DNA from: Salinicola halophyticus
Lineage (GTDB): Bacteria > Pseudomonadota > Gammaproteobacteria > Pseudomonadales > Halomonadaceae
Reading direction: 5' to 3'
DNA length: 64,000 nt
NCBI RefSeq assembly: GCF_003206695.1
Contig: NZ_PZJN01000010.1
Span: 97,072 to 161,071 of the forward strand
Part shown: piece after piece, positions 34,875 to 42,013 of the stretch
Position numbering within the stretch: the stretch's first letter is position 1
Layout of the letters: the number at the start of each line of letters is the position of its first letter
Made by a program: the position numbers and the translations under genes
The notes under the pieces: model-generated
The model's database searches: none
The model's input: only the letters and a program-made list of their open reading frames with translations
Told to the model about the DNA's origin: nothing

Positions 34875-35801
34875 TCAGTCAGATCGGCCTGACAGCGAGC
34901 GGAATGCCTGCATCCACGAACCGAGATGACGCAACAGCTTGAGACTCGCTTGAGGTTGGCGCCGACCCACCCGAGTGACCATGTGGGCCTGGGAATTCTG
35001 AAACAGTGCCGACGCCACCGGCAAGGCAACGACATTGCCTTCGCCCAGTTCGTGGGCAACGGCAAAGCGAGGCAGTAGCGTGATGCCCATACCCGCCACC
35101 ACCGCGCGACGCAGCACGGCCATCGAATTGGTCTCCACGGCCACCTGCGGCCGCAACCCCGCCTGCACGAAGGCCTGATCCACCAATCGGCGCACGCCGT
35201 GGCCCGGCTTCCAAAGCGCCATGGGGGTTTCGCTGAGCCGTTGCAGCGAGATCGGCTGCGATTCCCGGGCCAGCGCATGATCCACGGGGCAGATCGCCAG
35301 CAGCGGCTGGCCACTGGAAGCCCAGAAGCGAATCTGCGGGTGCACTCGCTCGTGGAACATCAGCCCGATATGTGCCCGATCCTCGACCACGGCTTCGATG
35401 ATCTCGTCGGTGCTGCCCTGCTCGATGTCCAGACGCACGCCTCGGTAGCGCTCGGCAAAAGCTTTCAGCGGGGCATCGATCAGATCGTTGATGAACCCCT
35501 CGCCGACGACCAGCGAGATGGTGCCTGTCTCGAGCCGCTGGTACGCCTCCAGCCGACCGATGAATGCATCGTCGAGGTCTCCTCGCTGGCGACAGTAATC
35601 CAGCGCCATCTCGCCCACCGGTGTGGGCCTGATCCCTCTCGGCGTGCGTTCGAGCAGCGGCGCTTCGAAGGCAGATTCCAGCAGTGCAATCTGCCGGCTG
35701 ACCGCCGACGGCGCGATGCCGAGCCTGGCCGCGGCCTTGCGCAGCGAGCCGGATTCGACCGTGACCCGAAAATAGACCAGGCGCTGATGAGGAATATCCA
35801 T
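34875..35801 (-). CDS. LysR-family transcriptional regulator
   Basis: A 308-residue regulator. The winged helix-turn-helix is at residues 1-60 (QRLVYFRVTVESGSLRKAAARLGIAPSAVSRQIALLESAFEAPLLERTPRGIRPT). The effector-binding domain from about residue 90 begins TISLVVGEGFINDLIDAPLKAFAERYRGVRLDIEQ. The frame extends upstream to 35924, but the ATG at 35801 fits the family start. It converges on the VOC gene and diverges from the heme monooxygenase gene, so the 36 kb intergenic region is a possible target. It may also regulate the DUF3100 cluster; neither is shown. Confidence 0.88.
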   Translation of the reverse strand: MDIPHQRLVYFRVTVESGSLRKAAARLGIAPSAVSRQIALLESAFEAPLLERTPRGIRPTPVGEMALDYCRQRGDLDDAFIGRLEAYQRLETGTISLVVGEGFINDLIDAPLKAFAERYRGVRLDIEQGSTDEIIEAVVEDRAHIGLMFHERVHPQIRFWASSGQPLLAICPVDHALARESQPISLQRLSETPMALWKPGHGVRRLVDQAFVQAGLRPQVAVETNSMAVLRRAVVAGMGITLLPRFAVAHELGEGNVVALPVASALFQNSQAHMVTRVGRRQPQASLKLLRHLGSWMQAFRSLSGRSD

Positions 35802-35988
35802 GGTTGATGACCGAGAAGCGGGAACCGTTGCCTCGATTAGCCCACTAACCCCTGGTGACGTCAACGCCTCGCTCCATCCTGGCTGAGCCTTTCCGGCTCG
35901 ACTTTTGCCACGGGATGCTGGCAATGTTGTCCAGTCAGGGCTGAAAACGAGCGGCGAAGGTCTTCACACGGCGTCTTTCGCTGACGCC

Positions 35989-36037
35989 GATGTTCTAACC
36001 AGAAGAATGTCTTACCAGGACGATGTCTTAACCAGGA
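35989..36037. repeat. Tandem repeat, 16-17-bp unit, three copies
   Basis: Three adjacent copies of a unit close to CGATGTCTTAACCAGGA start near 35989, 36005 and 36021. The last copy carries the AGGAG that serves as ribosome site of the IsdG-like gene at 36046. The earlier copies carry weaker AGAAG or AGGAC versions of that site. The array lies in the leader of that gene. Confidence 0.78.
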
Positions 36038-36045
36038 GTCAATGC

Positions 36046-36381
36046 ATGTTCATCGCCATGAACCGCTTTCGCGTCAACCCGGAACGCACCCAGGAATTCG
36101 AAACGATATGGCTGGAGCGAGAAACGCACCTTCAGGACCTGCCCGGGTTCGTCGAATTTCAGATGCTGCGTGGCCCCCAGGAAGAAGATCACGTTCTCTA
36201 CGCCTCACATACCGTGTGGCGCACTCGCCAGCATTTCGAGGACTGGACGCATTCTGAAGCCTTCCGTGCCGCTCATGCCAACGCCGGCCAGAGTCGACGC
36301 GAAGGTCTTTATCTAGGCCCGCCCAAGTTCGAGGGTTTCGAGGTCATTCAAACGATCGGCACCGATGACCAGGCTGTCTAA
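36046..36381 (+). CDS. IsdG-type heme-degrading monooxygenase (ABM domain)
   Basis: A 111-residue ferredoxin-like ABM-fold protein. The heme-degradation triad of IsdG/IsdI (Asn, Trp, His) appears at Asn6 (MNRF), Trp67 and His77 (DWTHSEAFRAAH), with the same W-to-H spacing of ten residues as in IsdG. This is stronger than a generic antibiotic-biosynthesis-monooxygenase call. The enzyme would open heme to release iron in the cytoplasm. AGGAG lies eight bases before the ATG at 36046; the frame extends to 35905 without support. The 3' end overlaps the next gene by 17 bases. No heme uptake genes are nearby. Confidence 0.87.
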   Translation: MFIAMNRFRVNPERTQEFETIWLERETHLQDLPGFVEFQMLRGPQEEDHVLYASHTVWRTRQHFEDWTHSEAFRAAHANAGQSRREGLYLGPPKFEGFEVIQTIGTDDQAV

Positions 36382-37000
36382 TCGGCGATACCGGGGTCTG
36401 TCCCGCTACCTTGCGCTAACCGTTCTATTGTTGGGCTGTACTTCAGCGTTGGCCGGGCCGCCGCCCACCAAAGCCGAAATCGCCAGGCAGAAGGCCGAAC
36501 GGCTCGAGCGGCGCGTCGTCGAAACGGATCAGATAGCGCCGGCTCCCGCCGCGATACGACTCACGCCCGAGGGAACGCAGGCCGTCGATCCCAACGGGCG
36601 AGCCCCCCTGGACGACGCGATCACCTGCCTGGCCCGGTCGATCTACTGGGAGGCCAAGGGCACCGACTCGCAAGAAATGCAGGCGGTCGCCAACGTGATC
36701 ATGAATCGACTGGGCGATCCGACCTTCCCTTCCACGCTGTGCGGCGTCGTTCAGCAGGGTTCGGAGACCGGCCGCTGCCAGTTTTCCTGGTGGTGTGACG
36801 GGCGGCCCGACGAAGCCGACGAACCCAAGGAATATACAACGGCCAGAGAAATGGCTCGGCGTGCACTCAACGGAACGCTGCCGGACATCACCCACGGCGC
36901 GCAGTTCTTTCATCATCGCAGCATCGGGCCGGGCTGGATGGCGACGCTGGTCAAGACGACACAGACGCACGAGTTCAGTTTCTATCGCCTTCCGGGATGA
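36365..37000 (+). CDS. SleB-like cell wall hydrolase, probable lipoprotein
   Basis: A 211-residue protein. Residues 1-35 form a signal sequence with a basic N-terminus and a hydrophobic core ending LLLGCTSALAG, which offers a lipobox cysteine and also a type I site. A charged linker (AEIARQKAERLERRVVE) leads to a Hydrolase_2 domain: CLARSIYWEAKGTDSQEMQAVANVIMNRLGDPTFPSTLCGVVQQG, then CQFSWWCDG and GAQFFHH. The glutamate in YWEAKG is the likely catalytic residue. It would cut peptidoglycan glycan strands or septal material. It overlaps the IsdG-like gene by 17 bases, although the two functions are unrelated. Confidence 0.87.
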   Translation: MTRLSNRRYRGLSRYLALTVLLLGCTSALAGPPPTKAEIARQKAERLERRVVETDQIAPAPAAIRLTPEGTQAVDPNGRAPLDDAITCLARSIYWEAKGTDSQEMQAVANVIMNRLGDPTFPSTLCGVVQQGSETGRCQFSWWCDGRPDEADEPKEYTTAREMARRALNGTLPDITHGAQFFHHRSIGPGWMATLVKTTQTHEFSFYRLPG

Positions 37001-37145
37001 GCGCGGGCATTGATCGAACGATCTGCCCGCTCCGAATCAACGGACGTCACCGCCGTGGCCGCGAAATCTAGGGGCTAGGCATACGACATCCGGCGCCACG
37101 ATCGAGCCGCTTCCGACTAAGGCGCCGGACCACACCCATCGAGCC

Positions 37146-38198
37146 ATGATGACTCACGACTCAGAACCTGACGCACTATTCGACGCCTTTCACCCGACGG
37201 CAGAGCCGTTGCGCCAGGATCTGGTGCCACTCCGCCAGCTCTGGGTGCGCGACATCGCCTGGCTGCTGCACGCGCCGGATATGGCGACCCTCGATGCGAC
37301 GTCCGGCTATTTCGGCCGCCCCACATTGGCAGAGCTCGGCCTCGATGAGCCTCGCCGAAGACGTTGCTGGCTGCTGACGCAGGAATCACGCACAGCCAGT
37401 TTCGAGGCCCATCATCAGGCGCGCCGTTCCCATCGCCTGGGCATCTATCATGAGTCGCTGTGGCAATGGGTTCTGGATCACGCGCCCCGCACCCGGTTAC
37501 TGGCCCACAACGTGACGCTGCGCGAGGACAGGCAGACGCTCGGCGAACTCGACCTGCTGTATGCCACCGAAGCGTCCACGGCGACGACTGAAGCCGAGCA
37601 CGAGCCGCTGATCTACCATGTCGAACTGGCCATCAAGTTCTTTCTTGGCCTACCCGAAGGACCCGGCGACGAACGAAATGCCGCGCGCTGGATCGGCATC
37701 GGCAGTTTCGACTCCCTGGCGATCAAATGCCATCGCCTCGAGTTCCATCAGTTACCCAAGGGGCGATCGCCAGCCGCCCAGCATCAGCGCCAGCGGCTCG
37801 GCGCCGGAGGACCGCTGCACCAGCGGATCATCATGCCCGGGTTTCTCTATCACCCCTGGCATCAGCGCCTGCCGCTGCCGACGCTAGCCAATGAGGGCGT
37901 CTGGCAGGGCCTGTGGTGCTCCCATCGGTGCTGGGCCGCCCTGGCTCGGCGGTTACCCGAGGCGACTACCGGCCACTGGCTGATCAAACCCCACTGGCTC
38001 GCGCCACCGATAATGGCGCCGATGTCCCTGGCAGAGCTGAGTGCTGCGCTCGCCGACCACTTTTCGCTTCACGGCTCACCCAGGCATCTGTTGCTGACCC
38101 TGCCGGACGGTCGCCATTGCCGGGTTTTCGTGGTCAGGAACGACTGGCCGCCGGCGTTGCCGTTGCCACCCCGCTGCGCTTCGCCCAGCGCGCATTGA
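37146..38198 (+). CDS. DUF1853 family protein
   Basis: A 350-residue soluble protein recognised as DUF1853 by RDIAWLLHAPDMA near the N-terminus, LGIYHESLWQWVLDHAPRTRLLAHNVTLREDRQTLGELDLLY, YHVELAIKFFLGL and KPHWLAP. The strand pattern with a buried ExD/ELxxKF looks nuclease-like (acidic residues in GELDLLY, VELAIKF), but no activity has been shown. Its last 65 bases overlap, tail to tail, the 3' end of the EamA transporter gene on the other strand. The start has no strong ribosome site. Confidence 0.83.
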   Translation: MMTHDSEPDALFDAFHPTAEPLRQDLVPLRQLWVRDIAWLLHAPDMATLDATSGYFGRPTLAELGLDEPRRRRCWLLTQESRTASFEAHHQARRSHRLGIYHESLWQWVLDHAPRTRLLAHNVTLREDRQTLGELDLLYATEASTATTEAEHEPLIYHVELAIKFFLGLPEGPGDERNAARWIGIGSFDSLAIKCHRLEFHQLPKGRSPAAQHQRQRLGAGGPLHQRIIMPGFLYHPWHQRLPLPTLANEGVWQGLWCSHRCWAALARRLPEATTGHWLIKPHWLAPPIMAPMSLAELSAALADHFSLHGSPRHLLLTLPDGRHCRVFVVRNDWPPALPLPPRCASPSAH

Positions 38199-39024
38199 GC
38201 CACAGCGAACCGGCGAGAATCGCAGCGCCGACGCACAACCGGGCCAGATCGGCGTCACGATTCCAGATCAGCAGATTGACGATCAGACCCGCGGGAATCA
38301 GCGCGTTGTTCATGATGGCCAGGGTACCGGCATCGACGCGGCAGGCACCCTTGTTCCAGAGAAAATATCCCAATCCGGAGGCCGCGATCCCCAGCCAGCC
38401 CAGCACACCCCACTGCAGCGGCGTGGACGGCAGTTTCGTCGCATCGCCGAGGATCCAGAACGCCGGCACTGCCAGACACAGCGCCCCCAGATAGAACCAG
38501 CCGAAAAGGTGGCGATGCGCCACGCCGCTTGGCAAACTGCGCGCCAGATGGCGATAGCCGACCTGGCCAAAAGCGAAACTCAGGTTGGCCCCCTGCACGA
38601 CCAGAAAACCCAACCAGTAGTCGCTGGTCACGCCGTCGTAGCGAATGACCGCGGCCCCTGCCACGGCCACGATTGCCACCAGCAGGTAGCGCGGCGAAAA
38701 GCGTCGTGCCAGCAGATCATCGATCAGGGTGATGTAGAGCGGCGTGAAGATGGTAAACAGCAGGACTTCGGGTACGCTCAGCAACAGGAAGGATTGATAG
38801 AAGAAGAGATACATCACGCCAAGCTGCACGCTACCGATCGCCATCAGCCCCAGGCGAACGGGCCAGCGTAATGCGGCGGGGCGCAGAAAGGGAAGAAATA
38901 CCAATGTCGCCAGGATGATGCGGGTCATGACGGCGAAGTAGCTGTCGACTTGTCCCGAGAGATAGACGCCGATCAGACTGAACGAGAAAGCCCATAGCGC
39001 CGTGACGCCAACGAGATACGACAT
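38134..39024 (-). CDS. EamA/DMT-family transporter
   Basis: A protein of about 296 residues with ten hydrophobic helices in two five-helix repeats, as in the drug/metabolite transporter superfamily. Recognisable parts are LLSVPEVLLFTIFTPLYITLIDDLLARRFSPR and LGWLGIAASGLGYFLWNKGACRVDAGTLAIMNNALIPAGLIVNLLIW. It resembles carboxylate/amine exporters. The start chosen is the ATG at 39024, with GAAGG about 10 bases upstream; 39063 and 39090 are in-frame alternatives. The 5' end touches or overlaps that of the divergent DUF6314 gene, and the 3' end overlaps DUF1853 by 65 bases. Confidence 0.85.
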   Translation of the reverse strand: MSYLVGVTALWAFSFSLIGVYLSGQVDSYFAVMTRIILATLVFLPFLRPAALRWPVRLGLMAIGSVQLGVMYLFFYQSFLLLSVPEVLLFTIFTPLYITLIDDLLARRFSPRYLLVAIVAVAGAAVIRYDGVTSDYWLGFLVVQGANLSFAFGQVGYRHLARSLPSGVAHRHLFGWFYLGALCLAVPAFWILGDATKLPSTPLQWGVLGWLGIAASGLGYFLWNKGACRVDAGTLAIMNNALIPAGLIVNLLIWNRDADLARLCVGAAILAGSLWLNARWAKRSGVATATPAASRS

Positions 39025-39505
39025 GAACGGTAAACCTTCAAAAGAGCCAAAGTTGACAGCCATTATACGGCTACGTCGACTTTTGCCCAAGCTCTCGCGC
39101 TTCGAATTCGACGCACGCTCCGGTGAAGCGTCGCACGTCGGCTGGAACGGTCACGGCGAAGGCTCGCTCGACATCACGCAAGAGGACAACCATGTGCGGT
39201 TCTTCGAGTCGGGTACTTTTATGGTCGCCGGTGGGAGTCGTAGCGTTCCCATGCGTAACGTCTACCGCTGGGAGCTCTTTGATGACCGCGTCGGGCTTTT
39301 CCACGAAAGACGCGGGGTCGAAGCGGCCGTTCCGCTGTTCGATCTGATCGCGGAGAGCGATGACACTCTGGTCAATGCCGAAGTTCATCAGTGCGCGGCG
39401 GACGCCTATAGCGCCAGGCTGGTGCTGACGCCGGAAGGACTGGACCTCGAATGGCGAATCGTCGGTCCGCGCAAGGACGAGCGAATTCTCTATCACTATC
39501 GATGA
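39023..39505 (+). CDS. DUF6314 family protein
   Basis: About 160 residues. The lipocalin-like pattern of DUF6314 is visible: RFEFDARSGEASHVGWNGHGEGSLDI, FFESGTFMVAGGSRSVPMRNVYRWELFDDRVGLFHERRG, HQCAADAYSARLVL and the C-terminal WRIVGPRKDERILYHYR. The function is unknown. The start is uncertain: an ATG at 39002, the ATG at 39023 and a TTG near 39053 are all possible, and none has a good ribosome site. All candidates overlap the 5' region of the divergent EamA gene. The stop codon lies inside a 17-bp tandem repeat. Confidence 0.75.
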   Translation: MNGKPSKEPKLTAIIRLRRLLPKLSRFEFDARSGEASHVGWNGHGEGSLDITQEDNHVRFFESGTFMVAGGSRSVPMRNVYRWELFDDRVGLFHERRGVEAAVPLFDLIAESDDTLVNAEVHQCAADAYSARLVLTPEGLDLEWRIVGPRKDERILYHYR

Positions 39506-39542
39506 TTAATCACTACCGATGATGAATAACTACCGGCGATGA
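39492..39542. repeat. Tandem repeat, 17-bp unit, three copies, including a stop codon
   Basis: Units at 39492, 39509 and 39526 follow the consensus ATCACTACCGATGATGA. The first unit contains the final codons and stop of the DUF6314 gene (His-Tyr-Arg-stop, ending at 39505). Each further copy therefore repeats a tyrosine-arginine-stop-like segment in the 3' untranslated region. The copies differ by two to four bases. Confidence 0.85.
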
Positions 39543-39607
39543 ATGGGAGTTCCATCGCGTCTTCAGGAGAGTCAGGAGATCCCCTGAAAAGCCCCTGCTC
39601 TGAGACG

Positions 39608-39635
39608 ACGACGGCTTCCCGAAGGAAGCCGTCGT
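39608..39635. terminator. Strong hairpin between convergent DUF6314 and Pmp3 genes
   Basis: A perfect 12-bp stem (ACGACGGCTTCC / GGAAGCCGTCGT) with a CGAA tetraloop. There is no clear T run on either side, so it may be a weak bidirectional terminator or an RNA-stabilising end. It is followed at once by a 13-bp tandem repeat. Confidence 0.6.
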
Positions 39636-39637
39636 GA

Positions 39638-39689
39638 CTGTCTCGAAGGACTGTCTCGAAGGACTGTTTCGAAGGACTGTGTCGAAGCG
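39638..39689. repeat. Tandem repeat, 13-bp unit, four copies
   Basis: Units at 39638, 39651, 39664 and 39677 follow CTGTCTCGAAGGA. The first two are identical, the third differs at one base and the fourth at three. The array ends five bases before the stop of the leftward Pmp3-like gene, so it is in that gene's 3' untranslated region. Confidence 0.9.
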
Positions 39690-39694
39690 GTGCC

Positions 39695-39853
39695 TCAACG
39701 CGTTGCGATGATCCAGATCGCGTGGATGATACCGGGAATATAACCCAGCAGCGTCAGCACGATGTTGATCCAGAACTGCAACCCCAGACCGACCTGCAGG
39801 AATACTCCCACCGGCGGTAGAATGATAGCGATAATGATACGAATGATGTCCAT
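39695..39853 (-). CDS. YqaE/Pmp3-family small membrane protein
   Basis: A 52-residue protein with the Pmp3/UPF0057 signature: RIIIAIILPPVGVFLQVG in the first helix, then FWINIVLTLLGYIPGIIHAIWII in the second. An excellent AAAGGAGG ribosome site lies five bases before the ATG at 39853. Members of this family in plants, yeast and bacteria are linked to salt, cold or membrane-potential stress. A tandem repeat follows the stop directly. The neighbours are two other small stress-like genes. Confidence 0.92.
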   Translation of the reverse strand: MDIIRIIIAIILPPVGVFLQVGLGLQFWINIVLTLLGYIPGIIHAIWIIATR

Positions 39854-40017
39854 GTAGCCTCCTTTGCCCAGAACGACATCTTTATTGATTTTCGACAATC
39901 CATTGCGGCGCCTCGAGAATAGAGATCCCACTCCCGAGGGCAAATTGACGAAAGCTTTGGTTACTCTTGCTTCACCCCGTGTAGAGCATAGTGCCCATCA
40001 ACGCCGAACGCAGCCTT

Positions 40018-40293
40018 TCATTGATCACGCTCCTTGTCATTTATCTCGCTCTTCGCATCGCGCCCTTTGGCGCGACCCCGATCGCCTACCTTGCTATGGA
40101 TCGAGCGTGAATCGGAAGCCAGTTCGTCGTGGTGGCGCTCCCAGTCTTCCCAGTCATGCGGCGTTCCACTGCGGGGGCCATGTTCCGCGGCCTCGCGGGC
40201 ACGGGCCCAGGCTTTCTCCTCGAGCGATTGAGGCTTTTCTTCCTCCTTGTCGAGCGAGATCCCCTGCTTGGCCATGTAGTCTTTTGCATTCAT
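40018..40293 (-). CDS. Small hydrophilic protein, function unknown
   Basis: A 91-residue, highly charged protein (many Glu, Asp, Lys and Arg) with no hydrophobic stretch and no cysteine. It begins MNAKDYMAKQGISLDKEEE and contains AWARAREAAEHGPRSGTPHDWEDWERHHDEL. AGGAG lies seven bases before the ATG. The composition suggests a soluble, partly disordered protein like hydrophilins or general-stress proteins; this is inference. It is on the same strand as the Pmp3-like gene, 164 bases upstream of it. Confidence 0.72.
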   Translation of the reverse strand: MNAKDYMAKQGISLDKEEEKPQSLEEKAWARAREAAEHGPRSGTPHDWEDWERHHDELASDSRSIHSKVGDRGRAKGRDAKSEINDKERDQ

Positions 40294-40533
40294 GAGCTGA
40301 TTCTCCTGTTCGCGCCTGAGCGGTACGACGAACCACTCACATGAGGAGCCGATTTACGGTATCGACTCGTTCACGGCTGCGCCACGACGGCAAAGGCAGT
40401 TACGACACTGACCTCTGATATGGCGTCGAAGTCCCGGGAGTTCAAGCCTCCCGCGTCTGAAAGGATTCCAGCCTGAGCAGACTGCCAAGATGAACGACAA
40501 AGTGACGAGTGCAAATTCTGCGGACAAATGGAG

Positions 40534-40548
40534 ACTATGCACTATAGT
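40534..40548 (+). promoter_or_regulatory. Palindrome and promoter-like site upstream of the acidic exported protein
   Basis: ACTAT-GCACT-ATAGT is an inverted repeat with a five-base centre. It contains TATAGT (40543-40548), a plausible -10 element, about 60 bases before the ATG at 40608; a poor -35 match (CGGACA) lies about 16 bases upstream of it. An operator overlapping the promoter is possible. The rest of 40294-40607 shows no supported gene. Confidence 0.45.
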
Positions 40549-40607
40549 TAATGTGTCTTGACCGTAGTAAAGCGCGATGCCGTTCTCCTCCACAAAAGGA
40601 ATTTGTC

Positions 40608-40928
40608 ATGAGAAAGAATCTGATCACCGCTTCACTGACCGCCCTGATGCTGATGGGTTTCGCTGGCGGCGCCATGGCGCAGAGCGATGCAATGCAGGAA
40701 GCCGAGAACGCCAATGACAAGCCTCTCGCCGAAGGCAGCGGCGTGACCGCCTCCGGCAAGGAAGATACCGACAAGGAAAGCGGCCACAGCGATGCCGCCA
40801 ACCAGTCGCTCGATGCCGTCGACTCCGAGACCGATGAAGCCACTGATGTTTCCGACTCGAAAGAACTGGACGACATCAACGCCGAGGGCCAGAGCGACGC
40901 CGCAGGGGACGCTATAGAAAGCCAGTAA
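40608..40928 (+). CDS. Small acidic exported protein, function unknown
   Basis: A 106-residue protein. Residues 1-24 are a clear Sec signal peptide (MRKNLITASLTALMLMGFAG ending GAMA, before QSD). The mature part is almost wholly Asp, Glu, Ser, Ala, Gly, Lys and Asn with no cysteine and few hydrophobic residues, so it is probably disordered and strongly negative in the periplasm. AAGGA is seven bases before the ATG. The composition fits a halophile envelope protein or an ion or water buffer; no family is recognised. A 17-bp tandem repeat starts in the stop codon, and a hairpin terminator follows at 41041. Confidence 0.82.
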   Translation: MRKNLITASLTALMLMGFAGGAMAQSDAMQEAENANDKPLAEGSGVTASGKEDTDKESGHSDAANQSLDAVDSETDEATDVSDSKELDDINAEGQSDAAGDAIESQ

Positions 40929-40994
40929 CTTTCAATAGTCAGGAGCTTTCGATAGCTAGAAACTTTCGAAAATCAGAAACTTCCGAATGCCAGT
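40927..40994. repeat. Tandem repeat, 17-bp unit, four copies, starting in a stop codon
   Basis: Units at 40927, 40944, 40961 and 40978 follow AACTTTCGAAAATCAGA. The first begins with the last two bases of the TAA stop of the acidic protein. Most units contain TTTCGA(A), a short palindrome. Copies differ at three to six positions. Confidence 0.85.
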
Positions 40995-41040
40995 TCCTGA
41001 TTATTGTCAGATAGCTTCAACACGCTTGAAACCAGTGACG

Positions 41041-41061
41041 AACCCACCCTTCCGGTGGGTT
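41041..41061 (+). terminator. Terminator after the acidic exported protein gene
   Basis: An 8-bp stem (AACCCACC / GGTGGGTT) with a CTTCC loop, followed by TCGTCGTT. It lies 112 bases after the stop, beyond the 17-bp repeat array. Confidence 0.7.
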
Positions 41062-41189
41062 TCGTCGTTATAGGGCTCAGCGCGTGGGATAGCGGTAACG
41101 CAGCAACCGGCTCCCGCCGGATTTCCATTTATGTCAGACTTCGCCTTTCTTTTGTTATCAGGCCTTTGTCAGCAGGAGCCCTTCCACGC

Positions 41190-41918
41190 ATGCTGGATCG
41201 CATTCGCATCGTTCTCGTCCAGACTTTCCATCCCGGCAACATCGGTGCCAGCGCACGTGCCATGAAGACCATGGGCCTGAGCGATCTGGTACTGGTGTCG
41301 CCACGCCAGTTTCCCGATGAAGAAGCGACTCGGCTCGCCGCTGGCGCGACCGATCTCATCGACGACTGCCGTGTCGTCGAAACGCTTTCCGAGGCGATCG
41401 GCGACTGTGTCCAGGTCATCGGTGCCAGCGCTCGTCTACGCAGCCTGCCCCTTCCCTGCTACCACGCGCCGGATCTCATGGCAGCGGAGCTGTGGCAGCG
41501 CCTACCGGAAGGGCCCGTCGCGATCATTTTCGGGCGAGAGCGCTACGGGTTGACCAACGAGGAAATCGGCCACTGCACCCATCAGTTGAATATCCCCGCC
41601 AATCCCGACTATGGCGTGCTGAACCTTTCCCAGGCGGTGCAGATCGTCGCTTATGAAGCGTTCAGACAGTCCCGAATGCACGGAGAGGCGCAACAGACCC
41701 CCAGAGCGGCCGGCCCCTATCCTACCGTCGAGCAGCTCGAACACTTCTATGGTCATCTCCATCGAGCCCTGGATAGCGCCGGGTTCCTGACCCAGCCCCA
41801 TGCCAAGACGGAGGCCCATCTTCGAGCGCTGTTTACCCGCGCCGAACCCAGCCGCAAGGAGCTATCGATTCTGCGTGGGGTTCTCAATGCGCTGGAAAGC
41901 CGCAGTCCATCAGAGTGA
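41190..41918 (+). CDS. trmJ: tRNA (cytidine/uridine-2'-O-)-methyltransferase TrmJ
   Basis: A 242-residue SPOUT methyltransferase that methylates the ribose at position 32 of tRNAs. The N-terminal RIRIVLVQTFHPGNIGASARAMKTMGLSDLVLVSPR, the SAM-knot region PVAIIFGRERYGLTNEEIGHC and IPANPDYGVLNLSQAVQIVAYE are characteristic. The frame extends to 41004, but the ATG at 41190 matches the family start, with AGGAG 11 bases upstream. In many relatives trmJ is next to iscR; here it stands alone. Confidence 0.94.
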   Translation: MLDRIRIVLVQTFHPGNIGASARAMKTMGLSDLVLVSPRQFPDEEATRLAAGATDLIDDCRVVETLSEAIGDCVQVIGASARLRSLPLPCYHAPDLMAAELWQRLPEGPVAIIFGRERYGLTNEEIGHCTHQLNIPANPDYGVLNLSQAVQIVAYEAFRQSRMHGEAQQTPRAAGPYPTVEQLEHFYGHLHRALDSAGFLTQPHAKTEAHLRALFTRAEPSRKELSILRGVLNALESRSPSE

Positions 41919-42013
41919 AGGGAATACGCTGGGTGCCTCGGAAAAACCGCCCCGAAAAAGCACTTTGACAGTGGAGCCGTCGCGATAGAGAATGGGAATC
42001 ACTCTCATCAAAA

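Noticed and set aside
40354..40593. 79-residue frame on the minus strand before the acidic protein gene
   Set aside because: No ribosome site, mixed composition and overlap with the promoter region of a supported gene.
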